Source: Trichostrongylus colubriformis (lineage: Eukaryota > Nematoda > Chromadorea > Rhabditida > Trichostrongylidae). From it: DNA of 64,000 nt. Positions within the stretch are counted from its first letter, which is position 1; every line of letters starts with the position of its first letter. The notes below the pieces were generated by a model. It was given only the letters and a program-made list of their open reading frames with translations. It had not been told where the DNA came from and searched no databases. Where the stretch lies: NCBI GenBank assembly GCA_963978905.1, contig OZ022260.1, positions 39,864,259 to 39,928,258 of the forward strand, written 5' to 3'. The translations under genes and the position numbers were made by a program. Positions 32,237 through 45,100 of the stretch are shown piece by piece.

Positions 32237-33484
32237 TTAGGTTGTCCCAAAAGTGTTGTAGGATTTTTCCAAAGAAATCAATAACTCTTGTTCACTTCGA
32301 GGCGGGTCTAGGCGGTTCAGGAATATGGTAGAGCGTTAGCAAGCTTTCTAGTAAAATTAATATTGACCCACCAGATTCCGTGAAGAGAGCTACAGTGCTT
32401 AAAGTCGATAGCCACCCAACACGCGGTGTCATCTACTATAAGCGGTCTTGGGGCAGCAAAGCGACGGAAGCTTACGACTCCATCAACGCTACATTGGGCA
32501 CGGGATGTGTGAGCTACGAGTCCGTGCGCCGCTGGCTCATCAGCTTCAGCAACGGCGAGATTGACATGGAAGGCAAGCCACGCACGGGACGCCCACACGC
32601 AATCGACGACGAGACGCTGCTCTTCGCCGTTCGCGCCGATCCTGTAACCACCATGCTTGAGCTGGAGGAGAGGAATGGAGAAGCACCTATACCCGTGAAT
32701 CGTCGCCTCCGCGAGCCCGGTTATCGGAAGGTGCTGTCGCTATGGATCTCATGCCCTGACGATGCTCGCGAAAGTTCCTATGTGAGCATCTGTCAATCGG
32801 TGCTGTTCCGCCTGCATCGCAACCATTTTCTCGTCTATCTAGTTACGGGCGATGAAAGCTGGGACATGTACGATACCAACGCACCCCGCGCCTTTTGGCT
32901 GCTACGTGACACCGAGCCGCCAACGCAGCCCATGTTCGATATCCATCCGAAGAAGATTCTACTCTGCTGCTTCATGCGGAAGGGATGCTTTTCCAAAAGA
33001 TGTTGGCACAAGGCGAGACAGTACCCGCTTCCGTATACATCCACCAGCTCCAGCAGATCGGCGTCGCTATTCGAGAAAAGCGCCTGAGAAAGTCCGCGGT
33101 CACCCTCCCCCATGACAACGCCCACCCGTACGTCGCGAAGTGTACCCAGGCCAAGCTACAGGAGCCCGGCTGGGATGTGCTGCCCCACCCGCCATACTCT
33201 CCAGACATTTCCCCTTCTGACTATCACCTTACCCATCCTCTTGAATCCTTCCTAGCCAAGAGAAAATTCGTTGACTATGACATGCTTGCAAAGACGATCG
33301 CTGACTTCTTCGACTTTCAGAACTCTGAGTTCTGGGAGGATGGAATCAACGATTTAACTTTGAGGTAGCAGAGTGTTGTCGATAACAATGGCGAATACGT
33401 TGTTGCCTGATTATTGTTTGTTGGAAGGAAAAATAATGAAAAGTGATGATCGAAAAATCCTACAAGACTTTTGGGACAACCTAA
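32237..33484 (+). mobile_element. Nearly intact mariner transposon (1248 bp)
   Basis: Full-length mariner. Ends TTAGGTTGTCCCAAAAGTGT and the mirror of TTAGGTTGTCCCAAAAGTCT, flanked by TA (32235-32236; 33485-33486). Length and ends are those of an intact mariner; its transposase is annotated separately. Confidence 0.85.
32380..33368 (+). pseudogene. Mariner transposase with one frameshift
   Basis: DDE transposase of the mariner family, about 330 residues in two frames. The first frame (32380 to about 32985) gives an N-terminal helical region (KATEAYDSINATLG, SYESVRRWLISFSNGEIDME, then the GRPHAID hook) and the first catalytic aspartate in VTGDESWDMYD. The second frame (from about 32985 to 33368) gives PHDNAHPYVAK and HPPYSPDISPSDYH; the two aspartates are separated by 34 residues, the D,D34D mariner signature. 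A single frame change near 32985 is the only obvious lesion, so the copy was active recently or the shift is an assembly error. It is intronic if the 31.2-kb exon belongs to the lectin gene. Confidence 0.8.
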
Positions 33485-33489
33485 TACAA

Positions 33490-34455
33490 CCTAATAATTT
33501 CACGAGTTTCTCCATACACTCAACGAGTTTGGAAAACCCATGAAGAACGGCGGCCCTACACAAGTTGAGAGAAAATCACATCAGATTGAATAGCTTTTAT
33601 ATTTTACGAAAATGTTGTGCCTTCCCGTGCCGCATTTGGCTCCGGCAAGGACTGCCGCGGAGAGGAGGGCAATCAGTAGCCACGGCGTAGTTCAGCAGGT
33701 TCATCCCCTCCCTCTTTGACGGCACTACTTAAAAGAAAAGAGCCCTAGACCGAAGTGGCCATATATAGCGAGATGCATATCTACCGACGTACTTTGAAAC
33801 ATCGATCTCGAATTAGCATGCCAGATTTGTAGAACGATTCTCCAAAAAGAAATACAAGGTCTTTTGTTGCTGGATGTCAGCATAAATGCAACAGCATGGC
33901 ACGCTGTCGCAGCGGCCTGACACCGAGACATAGTGCGTCAAACCAAAGACTATGAGGCGCACACTAATGTGCGCGTAATAGCGTGGTCAGTGAGTCGATC
34001 AAAATTGATTTTTTCTATGAATTTTACTCACAGATCGGAACACGCTTCACCCATTGTATTCTTTTGGAGTAGCTATTTCTGCACTTACTGAGCTTCTTTT
34101 GCTATGCCAGAAAGCCCTACTCACGTCATTCCGGCGCTCCTTTGACACATGACGTGGTCAAATGGTAGGATGAGCGCTTCTTTTAAAACAATCATGCTCG
34201 ATCGATAACTTTGAAATCACGGATTATACCATGACCAAAAATCACTACCACATTTGCCACGTGACAAATGACAAAAGTGAGACTATGGATGGTGGCTGAT
34301 GGACCGCTTCGATTTTATATACCTAAAAAGTTTAGCTTTTCTACGCTTTCGATAAGTGTCTGTAACGCTATCAAATGTGGCGAAATTGAGTTTTCTGTTA
34401 AACTCATTCAATGAAGCATTACATTTTCTCTCCAAATGTGGGAGCTGTCCGATAT
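33490..34455. repeat. Intergenic or intronic; dispersed repeat
   Basis: No exon found. At about 34140-34165 the phrase gacgtggtcaaatggtagga resembles a block at about 50235-50260 and, reversed, at about 51340-51370, so part of this stretch belongs to a moderately repeated family. Confidence 0.4.
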
Positions 34456-34459
34456 TTAA

Positions 34460-34976
34460 AGGCAGTGTTTGGGGAAATTCGGCAGAAAAGTAAAAGAAGT
34501 AGTGAATGTGAAGTCGAGATGCCTAGTAACAGGATAGTGAAGAAAAAACGGATGGAAATGGCCAAAAACTTAAGAAATAGGACCCTCCCCACCGCTGATC
34601 CTCGATGTGGAACATTACCGTGAAGAGGCGGGTGGTCCGGACGAGTGTTCCATTGGCGTGTTGCCATGTTGTAAACACGAAGAGATGTTCGAGAATGAGT
34701 AAGCATCCCTTTTCTGGAGTGCGCTTCAAGCCAAAAGTGAGAAAGCGGGCCGCGATACCTTCTATTCCCACCCCAGCCAATCAGTCGCTAGGAGGCGGAC
34801 CGAGCACAGTAAGGCGGCTCGAGCAGAAAAGGCCGCCTCTGCGACAGCTCGGGGGCGCGCCCTTCGTGGGGGATTTCGCCGCAAATAGGCTTTCCAAACC
34901 CGTAGTTTTTGAGTGAATGACTCCTCTTAAGGATTCTCATCACCCACATTACCCCTGACACTGTCTTTAAGGATGC
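34460..34976 (+). repeat. T1 MITE, complete, TTAA-flanked
   Basis: Begins AGGCAGTGTTTGGGGAAATT after TTAA (34456-34459) and ends CACTGTCT before TTAA (34977-34980). Imperfect inverted ends (AGGCAGTG and AGACAGTG). TTAA duplication is the mark of piggyBac-type transposition, so this is probably a piggyBac-mobilised MITE. No coding capacity. Confidence 0.75.
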
Positions 34977-34980
34977 TCTT

Positions 34981-36572
34981 TAAGGATACAGTACAACATG
35001 ATAGTTGTGAAAAGGAACTGGTATGCTTTCCGGAAAATTTCGTCACACTCGGTCGCGCTACAAACATTCACCGAAAGTAAGAGAAAGCAAAACGCTGGCT
35101 TCTCGAAAGGCTGTTGTCGCTAGCCCCATGGCAGAGTAATGAGTGATTTTTGGTCATGAGGTAATTCAGCTTTTTCAAGTTCGGGCATGAGAGTTGTAAA
35201 GACTGCTACCCTACCGCTAGAGCACATCACATGTCAAAGGAGCGTCGAAGTGAGGTAAGATGTGTCTTCCAGATCCAGTGATAGAAGTTTAACAAAGCGT
35301 AAAAACCGGCTCTGAAAGGATTCGAATCAACTTCTGTTTCTATGAGCCTCGAAACTTAACTCTGCACTGGGCCGCGGCTCACAGCGTACTGTCTATCCTG
35401 CATTTGTGCTGATATTCATCGAACACGAACGTGTAACTCTGCTCAGGAAATCGGTCTGCATATTCGGAATACAGATTCGAGATCAGCCTTCGAAACACGT
35501 CAGCCATATGTATCGCATCACGGATGCTCACTTCAACCGAGGGTCCTTTTCCTGTCAGGACCCACTCTTGATTTGGGAAGAAAACGGTCCGAGTATCATG
35601 CACCCTATTTTCGCTATTTCGGTATATGTACAACATTCTATAGCATAATATGCATTAGTATCAAAAATTTTTGCACCAGGGTGAGTTAAAATCCCGGCGT
35701 ATGACGCGATAACTGAGGGAAAAGATGCACTAACAAACATTAAAAAATCTAAAGAGGGGGTTCTAGTAATCAAAAAGGTGTTTTTTGGAATTCTCACCTC
35801 AGAGAATGTGAAAGAGCTCAGTTTTCAGATTCCTTCATGCGCCTCTGCTTGAATCCTCTTCAATTCGGGGTCGGAAGAATGAACGTAAGTTTGGCCGAGC
35901 ACAGTATACGCTACTGAGCAGTACGGACGTCACTACTTTGTTTACCTCCTTGTGAAGCAAAATATGGTTTTTGAAAAAAAAACACTTCTGCTTCTTTCTC
36001 GTATGCTTCTGTGCCACGGATTTCGAATGTGAGCAACACTTCCTTCTGAAGTAAATACCGCTCACTTTTCTTGAAAAAGCGACGGATTAAACACAAACCG
36101 TCGCACCGTCATACTTTAAAAAGTGATTAAAAGGGGAAAAAATTAGCGGCGTTGAATTCGTCTCGATGCGACGACTTCAACGACCTATAAGATGCCAAAG
36201 TCAAATTTTGATAAGAAAGTCACCAGCGTCTTGGTTTAATATGCAAAGATTCCTTTTCTTTTACCCTCAGACAAAGCTTCGACTTTTTTGGGCCTACATT
36301 CCATGATCAATTGATGCTCGACCATGTTCCACACAAACAGTATATTTCTAGTGATTTATCTCTATGTTTCAAGGCACTTTTCGGCATAGGTTTTTTACGA
36401 CATTTTTGAAAGTTTTCAGGCTCATTTCGTCACAATCGATCGAGTAATTGGAAAAATCACTAACTTTCCACAAACTACTCGCCTCGACTACCTCGACTAC
36501 CTCGACTTCCAAATTATAGGCAACGCTTCTTCTACGATGAAGCCTCAAACATCAATATACGGCGTACCTTAA
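34981..36572. repeat. Repeat-rich spacer
   Basis: Sequence at about 35380-35600 is shared with 51530-51660 and partly with 24950-25010 (ggaatacagattcgagatcag-like phrase). At 36486-36512 a 10-base phrase (ctcgactacc) is tandemly repeated. No exon recognised. Confidence 0.4.
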
Positions 36573-37113
36573 AGGCAGCTTTAGGAGAAATTTGGACGAA
36601 ACGTGAAAGAAGTAGTGTGTATGAAAGCCGAGATGCCTAGTAACAGGACAGTGGAGAAAAAACGGATGGAATCGGCCAGAAATCCGAGAAATAGGACCCC
36701 TTCCCACCGTTGGTTCTAGGCGCGGACAACCTTTCCGCCAGGAGGCGGCTAGTCCGCACAGCTTTTCCATTGGCATTACCAAGACATAAACATGAAGGGA
36801 TGTTCGGAAATGCGACATCATCTTTTTCATGTGGTGAGCTTCAAGCTAAAAGTGAGAAAGCGCGCTCGATACATTCGATCCTGCCGATCTCCTTGACCAA
36901 CCGCACCGTGACCAACCCCTAATCACGTCGCCTGGAGGCGGGCTGTCCTTGTTCAAGGCGGCTTGTCCTGACGAGGCCGCCTCCGCCACAGCTCAAGGGG
37001 GCGCCTTCCGCGGGGGATTTCGCCATGCATAGGCCTTTGAGACCCGTAGTTTTTCACTAAATGACCCTTTCTTTTGGGATTTCTTATCACCCACATTATC
37101 CCTAACACTGTCT
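36573..37113 (+). repeat. T1 MITE, complete, TTAA-flanked
   Basis: Starts AGGCAGCTTTAGGAG after TTAA (36569-36572) and ends ACACTGTCT before TTAA (37114-37117). Closely similar along its length to 34460-34976, including a GC-rich 3' part with cctggaggcggg. Confidence 0.75.
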
Positions 37114-37573
37114 TTAAACGCTAAATAATTTCCTTTCTCTTTCCTAAAATAATAGTTTTGTCAATAGGAACCGCATGAAGGCTCCGAATATAACTTTCTA
37201 CATTAACAAAAAATGAAAAAGGCTTTCTATGAATTTGAAAAGAGTGTCAATCACACGTGGAAGTATGAATATGGATAGACACTAGTAAATTTCATACGTA
37301 TTCTATAGTGCCGCACTCAGTGTCGAAAAACTGTTCATCGGTGTAAAGATCATTTCACTGCGGGGGTCTTGACTTCTCACCACTGTTTTCGTATTCCTGT
37401 CGCTTGTTGACTCCATCCAAAGACAAATGTGTGAGACGCAAGCTTGTACAGCCAATAGCTGTCTTCACTTGTGGTCTAAGTGAGCCCCTTCACGAGATTG
37501 TAGTTTGAAAAACTGCTCGAATATACCAAAGAAAACAGCGGTTATTTATCATTGGTGTGTCGCGAATTTTCAG

Positions 37574-37787
37574 CGGACAACTTCCTGCACGGTAGATCTC
37601 CATATCAATACAAGGAATGGGATGGCTATGGAGGTGTGCAGGGCTGTATCGCCCTACAGTCTTCTTAGTGCCAAAGACGGATATCCGACAAGATGTGTAT
37701 ATGGTACGAAGATTTCATAATTTCACCATTCCATTCAAAAAAGATACAACCGAAACAATTACGCAAGGGTCCACCTACCCCTGGAAG
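37574..37787 (+). pseudogene. Partial C-type-lectin-like exon with frame breaks
   Basis: The acceptor GCGAATTTTCAG (ending 37573) and donor CTGGAAG|GTGAGA bound an exon-like stretch. The first frame reads NFLHGRSPYQYKEWDGYGGV then QGCIALQSS, which resembles the second half of a CTLD (Y..W..G....C..L). After an apparent frame change at TTCTTAG it continues AKDGYPTRCVYGT, and after another near AAGATTTC it reads FHNFTIPFKKD. Both breaks sit at short T-runs. It may be the end of a first CTLD upstream of the two clearer ones. The matching first half was not found, and the donor phase does not fit exon 38954 without an extra exon or shift. Confidence 0.4.
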
Positions 37788-37970
37788 GTGAGAGACTAAT
37801 CCGGTCACGCGTGGCGTGCCCTAAAAAAGTTAACGAGTAGTTCTGTGACAAAAGAAACAGCTTAGATTATAAGCCACGACTCACCAATAATCAGTTGGAT
37901 TGGAATGCAGAATGAACGTTCTCCTGGTTATAAAGGTAGAGTCCGCTATAATATGACTATTGTGGCCGGA

Positions 37971-38204
37971 TGTGTACCCTTTTGTCAGGATTTCGCACCG
38001 CAGCATGTTGCAAGCGAAGCAACGCGGACGAGCTAAAAGCGCCATGTTGTTGGGTTCGAAAGCGAGTACAAGTCAACTGCGTATAGCGCTCCTAACATTA
38101 CCGTGTAATCGTTTCAAGAACCAACTACCGCGACGCGAATAGCACACCCTGCGTCGCACGCCGCTCGTCGTCGTGCGAAATCCTGACATAAGGGTATACA
38201 CCCT
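37971..38204. repeat. Palindromic MITE
   Basis: Inverted ends: TGTGTACCCTTTTGTCAGGA... at the left and, reversed, GTGTATACCCTTATGTCAGGATTTCG at the right (about 28-bp arms with small mismatches) around about 180 bp that contains clusters of cgcacg and gcgaag. Confidence 0.6.
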
Positions 38205-38953
38205 TGTGGCTCCAGTCATAAGCGAATAGCCTCCCCCCCCCCCTATACCGGAAAAGGGTGTACTTCCACCGGGCCACTACGATAAGTGATAAATACATAC
38301 AGAATCAGTACATAACATGGGGCCTCATCGTTTTAGAATGGCCACACTCGCCACTGATCTAACGAGCAGGGCAGCGGTGGTACTTGGCAAAAAGGCTTAC
38401 GTCGATAGCATCAAAGACAGCATTTGTGACAGCGTAGCGAAGCGTTGTGACAGCGTAGCGAACAAGATCTGCAGCCTTTGATAAGTCCATTCCGCCTCCT
38501 AGGGTGGACTTGACCGAAGAATGACTGAGGGGTAGAGTAATAAGCGTGAGCAGAATGATACGTATCGTAACCTGCTCCAAGTTTCGTGGCTACGAAAAAC
38601 TCAACAAAAAAAAGTTGTGTTATTGTTACGTTACTGGAAAAACTTCAACATAAGACATTCCACGGATGTAACAAACGGTGATGCAGAAGAGGAGGGTGTT
38701 TCGTGCTAAATTCGAGCAACTCCACCTTGGCTAGAGAACTCACATTGAGAATCTTCAAAATCACTGCAGAAACTGATTGAAAGTAACCACCGCATGATTG
38801 GATTACTTCTTTTACGATCATGTAATGTAATGTAGCTGCGCTGCACTTAGCTATTTGCGTGGAGAACGCCCAAATCCGAAAAGAGTACACCGCCCATATG
38901 AAAAAATTTCCGTTATGTTATGGAACACGTCAACAGGTCTCGAACCATTCCAG

Positions 38954-39106
38954 ATAAGACCTTCTATTGCGACGCCTATGAGGAAGAGTTTCTCGGCTAC
39001 TGTTTTACTGTTAAAGAATCAAAAAAACAGTATAGCAGAAGAGCATGCGGAAAAAAATACAAGTTGCACAGGATCGAGGATCGCAAACAGATCAAATGGA
39101 TTTCCG
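38954..39106 (+). CDS. Lectin/vWA gene, CTLD-1 first exon
   Basis: Acceptor ACCATTCCAG, donor TTTCCG|GTATCT; starts with two bases of a codon and ends with one. Encodes KTFYCDAYEEEFLGYCFTVK, then RRACGKKYKLHRIEDRKQIKWIS. This matches the start of a CTLD: the N-terminal cysteine pair, the hydrophobic YCF strand, the conserved cysteine (AC) of helix 2, and the spot where most CTLDs read LASIHS..E..FI. The donor leads in phase into 41148. In that intron (39107-41147) lies Helitron copy D. Confidence 0.7.
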
Positions 39107-42100
39107 GTATCTATTGCATTGAATGAGACTTCGGTTACCCTATTCTACTTTATATGATTTTCTAAGTGTTTCTGTTGGTGTGTGTTTGTGTGTGTCTGTC
39201 CGTTTGACCGGAAATTCATATTTCGCGCCGCCGCAAAGGTGGGATTGTAATCATAAATGATATAGTGGGTGGTAAGAGGACTTCAGCGGTGGTGGACCGG
39301 AAGTGATAGCAGCTAATAAGGGCTGATAAGGAGCCTCGAAAGGTTATGTCGCCATATCCGTTCCGCCTTTCGGGCCGATCCCAGAGCGCCCACACTTATA
39401 GGTGTTTTGAGTGATGGGACGGGCACATCAATGGTGGGTGATCTAATTTGATAACGCTTGATAAGACTCGATAAGGAGCCTCGAAAGGCGAGTGTCGCCT
39501 AATTCGTTTCACCTCTCGGGTCGATCCTAGAGCGCCCGCACTTATAGTTGTTTTGAGTGGTGGGACGGACACATCGATGGTGGATGATCCAAACTAATAG
39601 CGGTTGATAAGATTCGATAAGGAGCTCGAAAGGCGAGTGTCGCCTGATTCGCTTCACTTTTCGGGTCGATCCTAGACTGCCGAAATTCATAATGTTTGGA
39701 GGGATGTGACGGGCACATCAATGGTGGATGACCCAAATTGATAAAGCTCGATAAGATTTGATAAAGAGCTCGAAAAGCGAGTGTCGCCTGATTCGCTTCA
39801 CTTTTCGGGTCGATCCTAGACTGCCAAATTTCATAGGTGTTTTGAGGGGTGGGACGGGCACATCAGTGGTGGGTGATCCAAATTGATAACGGTTGATAAG
39901 ATTCGATAAGGAGTGTCAAAAGTCTAATGTCGCCAAATCCGTTTCGCTCTTCTGGCTAACAGTGGATGTTCACACTCACAGGTATTACAGGGTACGGGCA
40001 TCTTGATGGTGACTCTTCAAAACTTATAACGGCTTACAGGGGCTGATAAGAGACATTAGGAATTGGGGAACGGATAAAATCCGCTACACCGCTTACTATT
40101 ACTATACGACTGCTGTAGTAAATGCGTCTGATGCTAAATGTCATTGGGTGGACATATTTTTTTATGCTCTGATATTTGCTGCCGATGTGTCGACCGCTTG
40201 ATTACATAGCGTTCCAAATAATGGTGCATTTCTTTTGATACTGCGATTGACATGGATGATCAAGACAATCTAGATTTGTGGTAGCAAAGCAAGCGATTCA
40301 TTCTCTCATGCAGTGCCAGCGACAATACACGGTATCGAATTCTAGACTAGGTAAAATTCCAAATAGTGGTGCATGTTCACAAAAACGATAAGTATCGATA
40401 ATGGCATACGAATCTACCACCAATATGTAGGAAATAGATGCTCAGTCAATGGACAAACCGCTAACTTCCAATAGTGACCACTTCAACCGAAGGGTCAACT
40501 GATTAGTGGCTTTATCCATGTCATTCCTGAACATTGATCATCGATATCATTGTAACAAAAGGTATCGACCACTAGTATCGACCAGTAATGCTCTATAAGG
40601 GCATAACCGTGTGTCATTCGGTAAAATGATTGCAACAACGAAGAAAAGATAGCAGGGCTGAGGTGTGCCACATCTTCATGCGTTATAATATAAAAGCTCA
40701 AAGATTACTATTGCTTTTTGAGCCTGATTACGTTTTGAAATTATCCTACCCTTCATCGAACCTGGATGTTTTTTCCCGTCTATTCTGAGAATGATCCCTA
40801 CATACATACGTTTGCCAACTTCCCAGAATTCTATCCAGTGCTGCAGTTTTGTGACCTTAACGCACAAAAACTTGTTAGTCTAAACGGAAAAAATAGGGAG
40901 GATTATGGTATTAGTACACGAGAGCAACAGTTATGAAGGAAAACCACGCGATCAGCAACCATCAAAGGCATCTTCAAAAACTTTTGTTCATGGCTTTATG
41001 AAATAAAGAATCAGCGAAAAAAAACCCAAACCCTAGGGAGGCAGACAGTACATATTTGGAAGATGCCTACAATGCTGGGCGCATAGAGCGAGAGTAAAAT
41101 AACGAGACGACAAAAAATATTCATGCCATGCATACACCCAATTTTAGCATTCTTCGGTGAAACGTACCCAGAAGTATGGATAGGAAATATGGGAAACAAT
41201 GCGAAATTTCTAAGGCCCATTGAAGAAAAATCACGGAGATTTCATGGTATGGTTCAATTGCATTCATTCATTACAACAACTGCACAGCAGAACACTATTG
41301 TTGCTCTCATTGCTCTCTTCATCACCAGCTTTGCTTTCCCAGTAAATTATTTAGACGTTGAAAACGCGCGTTCCATATGAAGGCGGAAATCCAGAAGGTG
41401 ACCACAAGCGGTGGTAAAAGAAAGCGGGATTCGACCGCTGGGTAGATATCTAGCCACTAATTGTAAGCACAGGTTCCGCAGACATTGCTAGAGAGCCTCA
41501 CAAAACAAGGGCAGTGAACGAACGGAAATTTGATAGCGATGACTACGCTACACCGAATGGAGAGGTACGAGCTGGAAAGAAGGTAGTGATTTTTGACAAA
41601 CTCTCACGGCACGAATAGCGATTAGTAAGGCAAGTTAACTCGCAAAAAATAACATTGGGCTAACGCAACACAAATGCGCATCTTAATGCGCACTCCTGAT
41701 TACTGCGCAAAGATGTAGAAAAGGTTGGAAGAGGTCCCCAATGAGACCCAGTGGCTGGACTAGAATTGTCAAGAAAACCATGAAACCCGGTGGGTGAGTG
41801 TCCCAAATAGTTAGGGTCAAACTTCCACCTATTAGGTTGTCCGAAAAGAAATGAGACAAATGTCATAGCACAGTGATTCGTCAGTAGCTTTCTTACAAAT
41901 CAATATCGTTTACCATAATATTCGCCACTGTGTTCCTTCACATATTGCCATCCTTGTGACAAAGATCTGGTTCCACTAGCAAAGAACCCCGCAGAATCTG
42001 ACCTCAAAAAGTTGTTGGCAGCTGTTTCGACATCCGCCCGATTGGTGAATTTTTTTCCAGCAAAAGAGGATTGAAGAGAACGAAATATGTGGAAGTCTGT

Positions 42101-45100
42101 TGGCGCGAGATCTGGTGAGTACGCTGGATGGGGTACAAATTCGACATTCAGCTCTTTCAGCTTACTCTGAGTCCTTTTCGACGTGTGTGGCCTCGCGTTA
42201 TCCATGAGGAGTAGGATTTTGCCTCTCCCACGACGGCGACTACGCAGTATTTCAGCTACGTTTTCCAACTGGATACAGAATTTCGCAAAGTCGACCATGG
42301 AACCAGTTGGAACCAGTTTCCGAAATACCGGGCCTTTAATATCCCACCGAAATGAGAGCAACTCCTTCCTGTCATGATCGGGTGTTTCGGCTGCGGTTTC
42401 GGGAGTTTGACAAAGTTGACCCAATGTTTTCGGCGCACCGTGTTGTCGTAGACACAATACTTCTCATCCATGGTAACGATGGAGTCGAGCCAGGAAAGTG
42501 TGCGATGATGGCTCAGCAGAGAAGTGCACAGTTCAACACGCTTCTTTTTGTCGCGAGCGCTAAGAGCGTGCGGGAAACTCGAGGCAACTTTGCCACTTCA
42601 CCTGTCGCACGAAGAACATCGTGTACCGTGAATTTAGGAGCACCCGAGGAGGCCGCAAGCTCGCGCACTGTGGTGTCAGGTCGTTCCTCACAGATGGCAA
42701 GTATGCACTGCTTCTTTCGCGTGTGTGGATGTCCTGAACTACTACAGTTCAAGGCATTTCTCTCCTTCGTCGATCTTGCCGTACCATCTGAAGCACGTCG
42801 CTCGAGAGGGTGCTTGTTCTTTCATTTTTTCCAGCAAGAGCCGATGGGCCTCTTCCGCGTATTTGCCGGAACGGTAGTGTAGAAGGAGAGCTGCCCGACA
42901 TAGCGTTTTTTCTCATCCATCTCTGACACGTTTGTGAAAGATGAAGACAGTACAGACCATATGCCCATGGTGGCGTATAACACTAAATTCCAGAGTTTTG
43001 TCCTCTCACGACTTTGACGTCCTAAGATACTTACTGTTGAATTTCACCACTGCATTTTTCTCATTACTTCCCGACAACCTAATATAATCGGTTTTCGCTG
43101 ACACTAACAATAAGAGACACCGAACCTATTTAAATAACCCCACCCGCTAAAGAAAGGGTTTTGAAGGCAGCAGTAGGGACTGTTGGCGCCGAGAATGAAA
43201 AGAAAACCGAAGTACTCAGAAGTACAAAAGTAGAGAAAAAACGGAGCAGAACGAAGAACTAGAGAAATCATACATTTTTCACCGTTGATTCCGAAGTGGG
43301 GGGGGGAGGGGGAGGCCACGATAAGAAAGGGCGTTGAAACGTTCAAAAGGATGACAGATGTTGAAAAAAGCGCCTTCTCCGAAGCTCAGGAACCTTCCCG
43401 TGCGTTTTGCATGCATACAATCTTCCCAGACTCTAACTCTCATCGGGTGACTCTTTGAGAGCCCTTATCACCCACTTCACATCTATCACTCTTTTTAACT
43501 ACTCCAATAACTTCTTGTTCATCCTAACCTATCTACCCGTCATCGTCTTCCACCATAACTCCTTATTTCTATCCAGTTATACAACAAGGAGCGATCGCAA
43601 ATGACTATGAGTCCTCGCTAACGTCTGTGCACCCATGACCACTTCCTGTTCCCTATTCTACCAGAACCCAGCTATGCATTGAAACACTACTTCAAACACC
43701 GTCCCCTACGGATTTTTCCTTCAGAATCTCATCGCTGACGACAACCAAAACACTTTCTCCCATAGTTAGGTCGTTTCGGAACTAAACTGAAACCTATCGG
43801 TCTGAATGCTAATTATTTCAGCGCATGCTCCATTGTAATAGGCGCCACGCAGCTTAGTTTCTATACTTTGCGAGCGCACCTCGCCACGCAGCTTAGTTTC
43901 TATACTTTGCGAGCGCACCTCTTCCACTAATTCATCGCTGACCTTTCCCCGACGCTTCCTATGGTCTGAATTTAAAAGCGCTTAAGAAATTTTCCACTGG
44001 AGTACCAAAGGTTTCCGCTCACGCAGCGCCAACTGTGTGTGGGGCGTAGTTTTGATTATTTGCCACCCCCCCCCCCCCACTACCTCCTTAAGCAACCTTG
44101 GCACTACCTATCCCACTCTTGACATGAGCTACACAGATTGTCATTGAGGTACTTCCGATTTCGTGGCAGACATTCGTTGTGAGCTCCGCCCATTCAGAAC
44201 GCTCTTCCCGCTACGGATGGGTCTTCTCCATCACTTCTAGCATTGCACGGCTAACCTTTCCCTAAGTTCTCCCCACTTCCGAGCCATTTCGTGACTAGAG
44301 CAGAAATTTTATACTCGAGCAACGAATGTTTCAGTGTCTCATAACCACTCATCCCTCCTTGAACGGGATTTCGAAGCCATGCTGGGACGGAGCTAAGCTT
44401 TTTGTTCTTTCTTGTTTCCACACACCATCTGAATGGCCAAAGCATAACTGGCCGTAACTTCGCACAGACACAACTTTATTTGTCGAAATAGAAACCTTCC
44501 GGATCTACAGAATTTTCAACGAACTGGTAAGGAAAATATGTCATCACAATCAAATTCTGGATTGCGAGGATTAATAATGTCAGAATGGCATTTCTACCGT
44601 GCATAGTATAGGCGAACTTTCTCTGACGCAGGTTCGCATCGAAAACCCGGAAAAAGTGGTCATTCGTTATGGATAGGTTTGCGGAATAGGGGGGGGGGGG
44701 GTGGGTGAGGGAGAGTCTTGATGCCTAACTGCATCAGTTTTTGCTGGGGCGCAAAACAACGCAAAACCCCACACTTCGCAAGTCACCCCAGCAAAAACTG
44801 ATGCAATTGAGCATCGAGACTCTCCCTCACCCCCCCTTATTCCCTGGACTCATCCCTGACGAATTGTTACTTTTTCCGGGTTATCGATGCAAACCTGCGT
44901 CACAAAAAATTTGCCGATACTATGAGTGTCGAAAATGCCATCGTTGACTATTGATTTTCAAAATCCAGAATTTTATCATGAATGCATACTTTCTTCACCA
45001 GATCGTTGACAAGGTTGTGTAGATTCGAATGGTTTTTATTTCAACAAATAAAGTTGTGTCTGTGCGAAGTTATGGCGTTTCGAAAGAAGTGATCTGTTTT

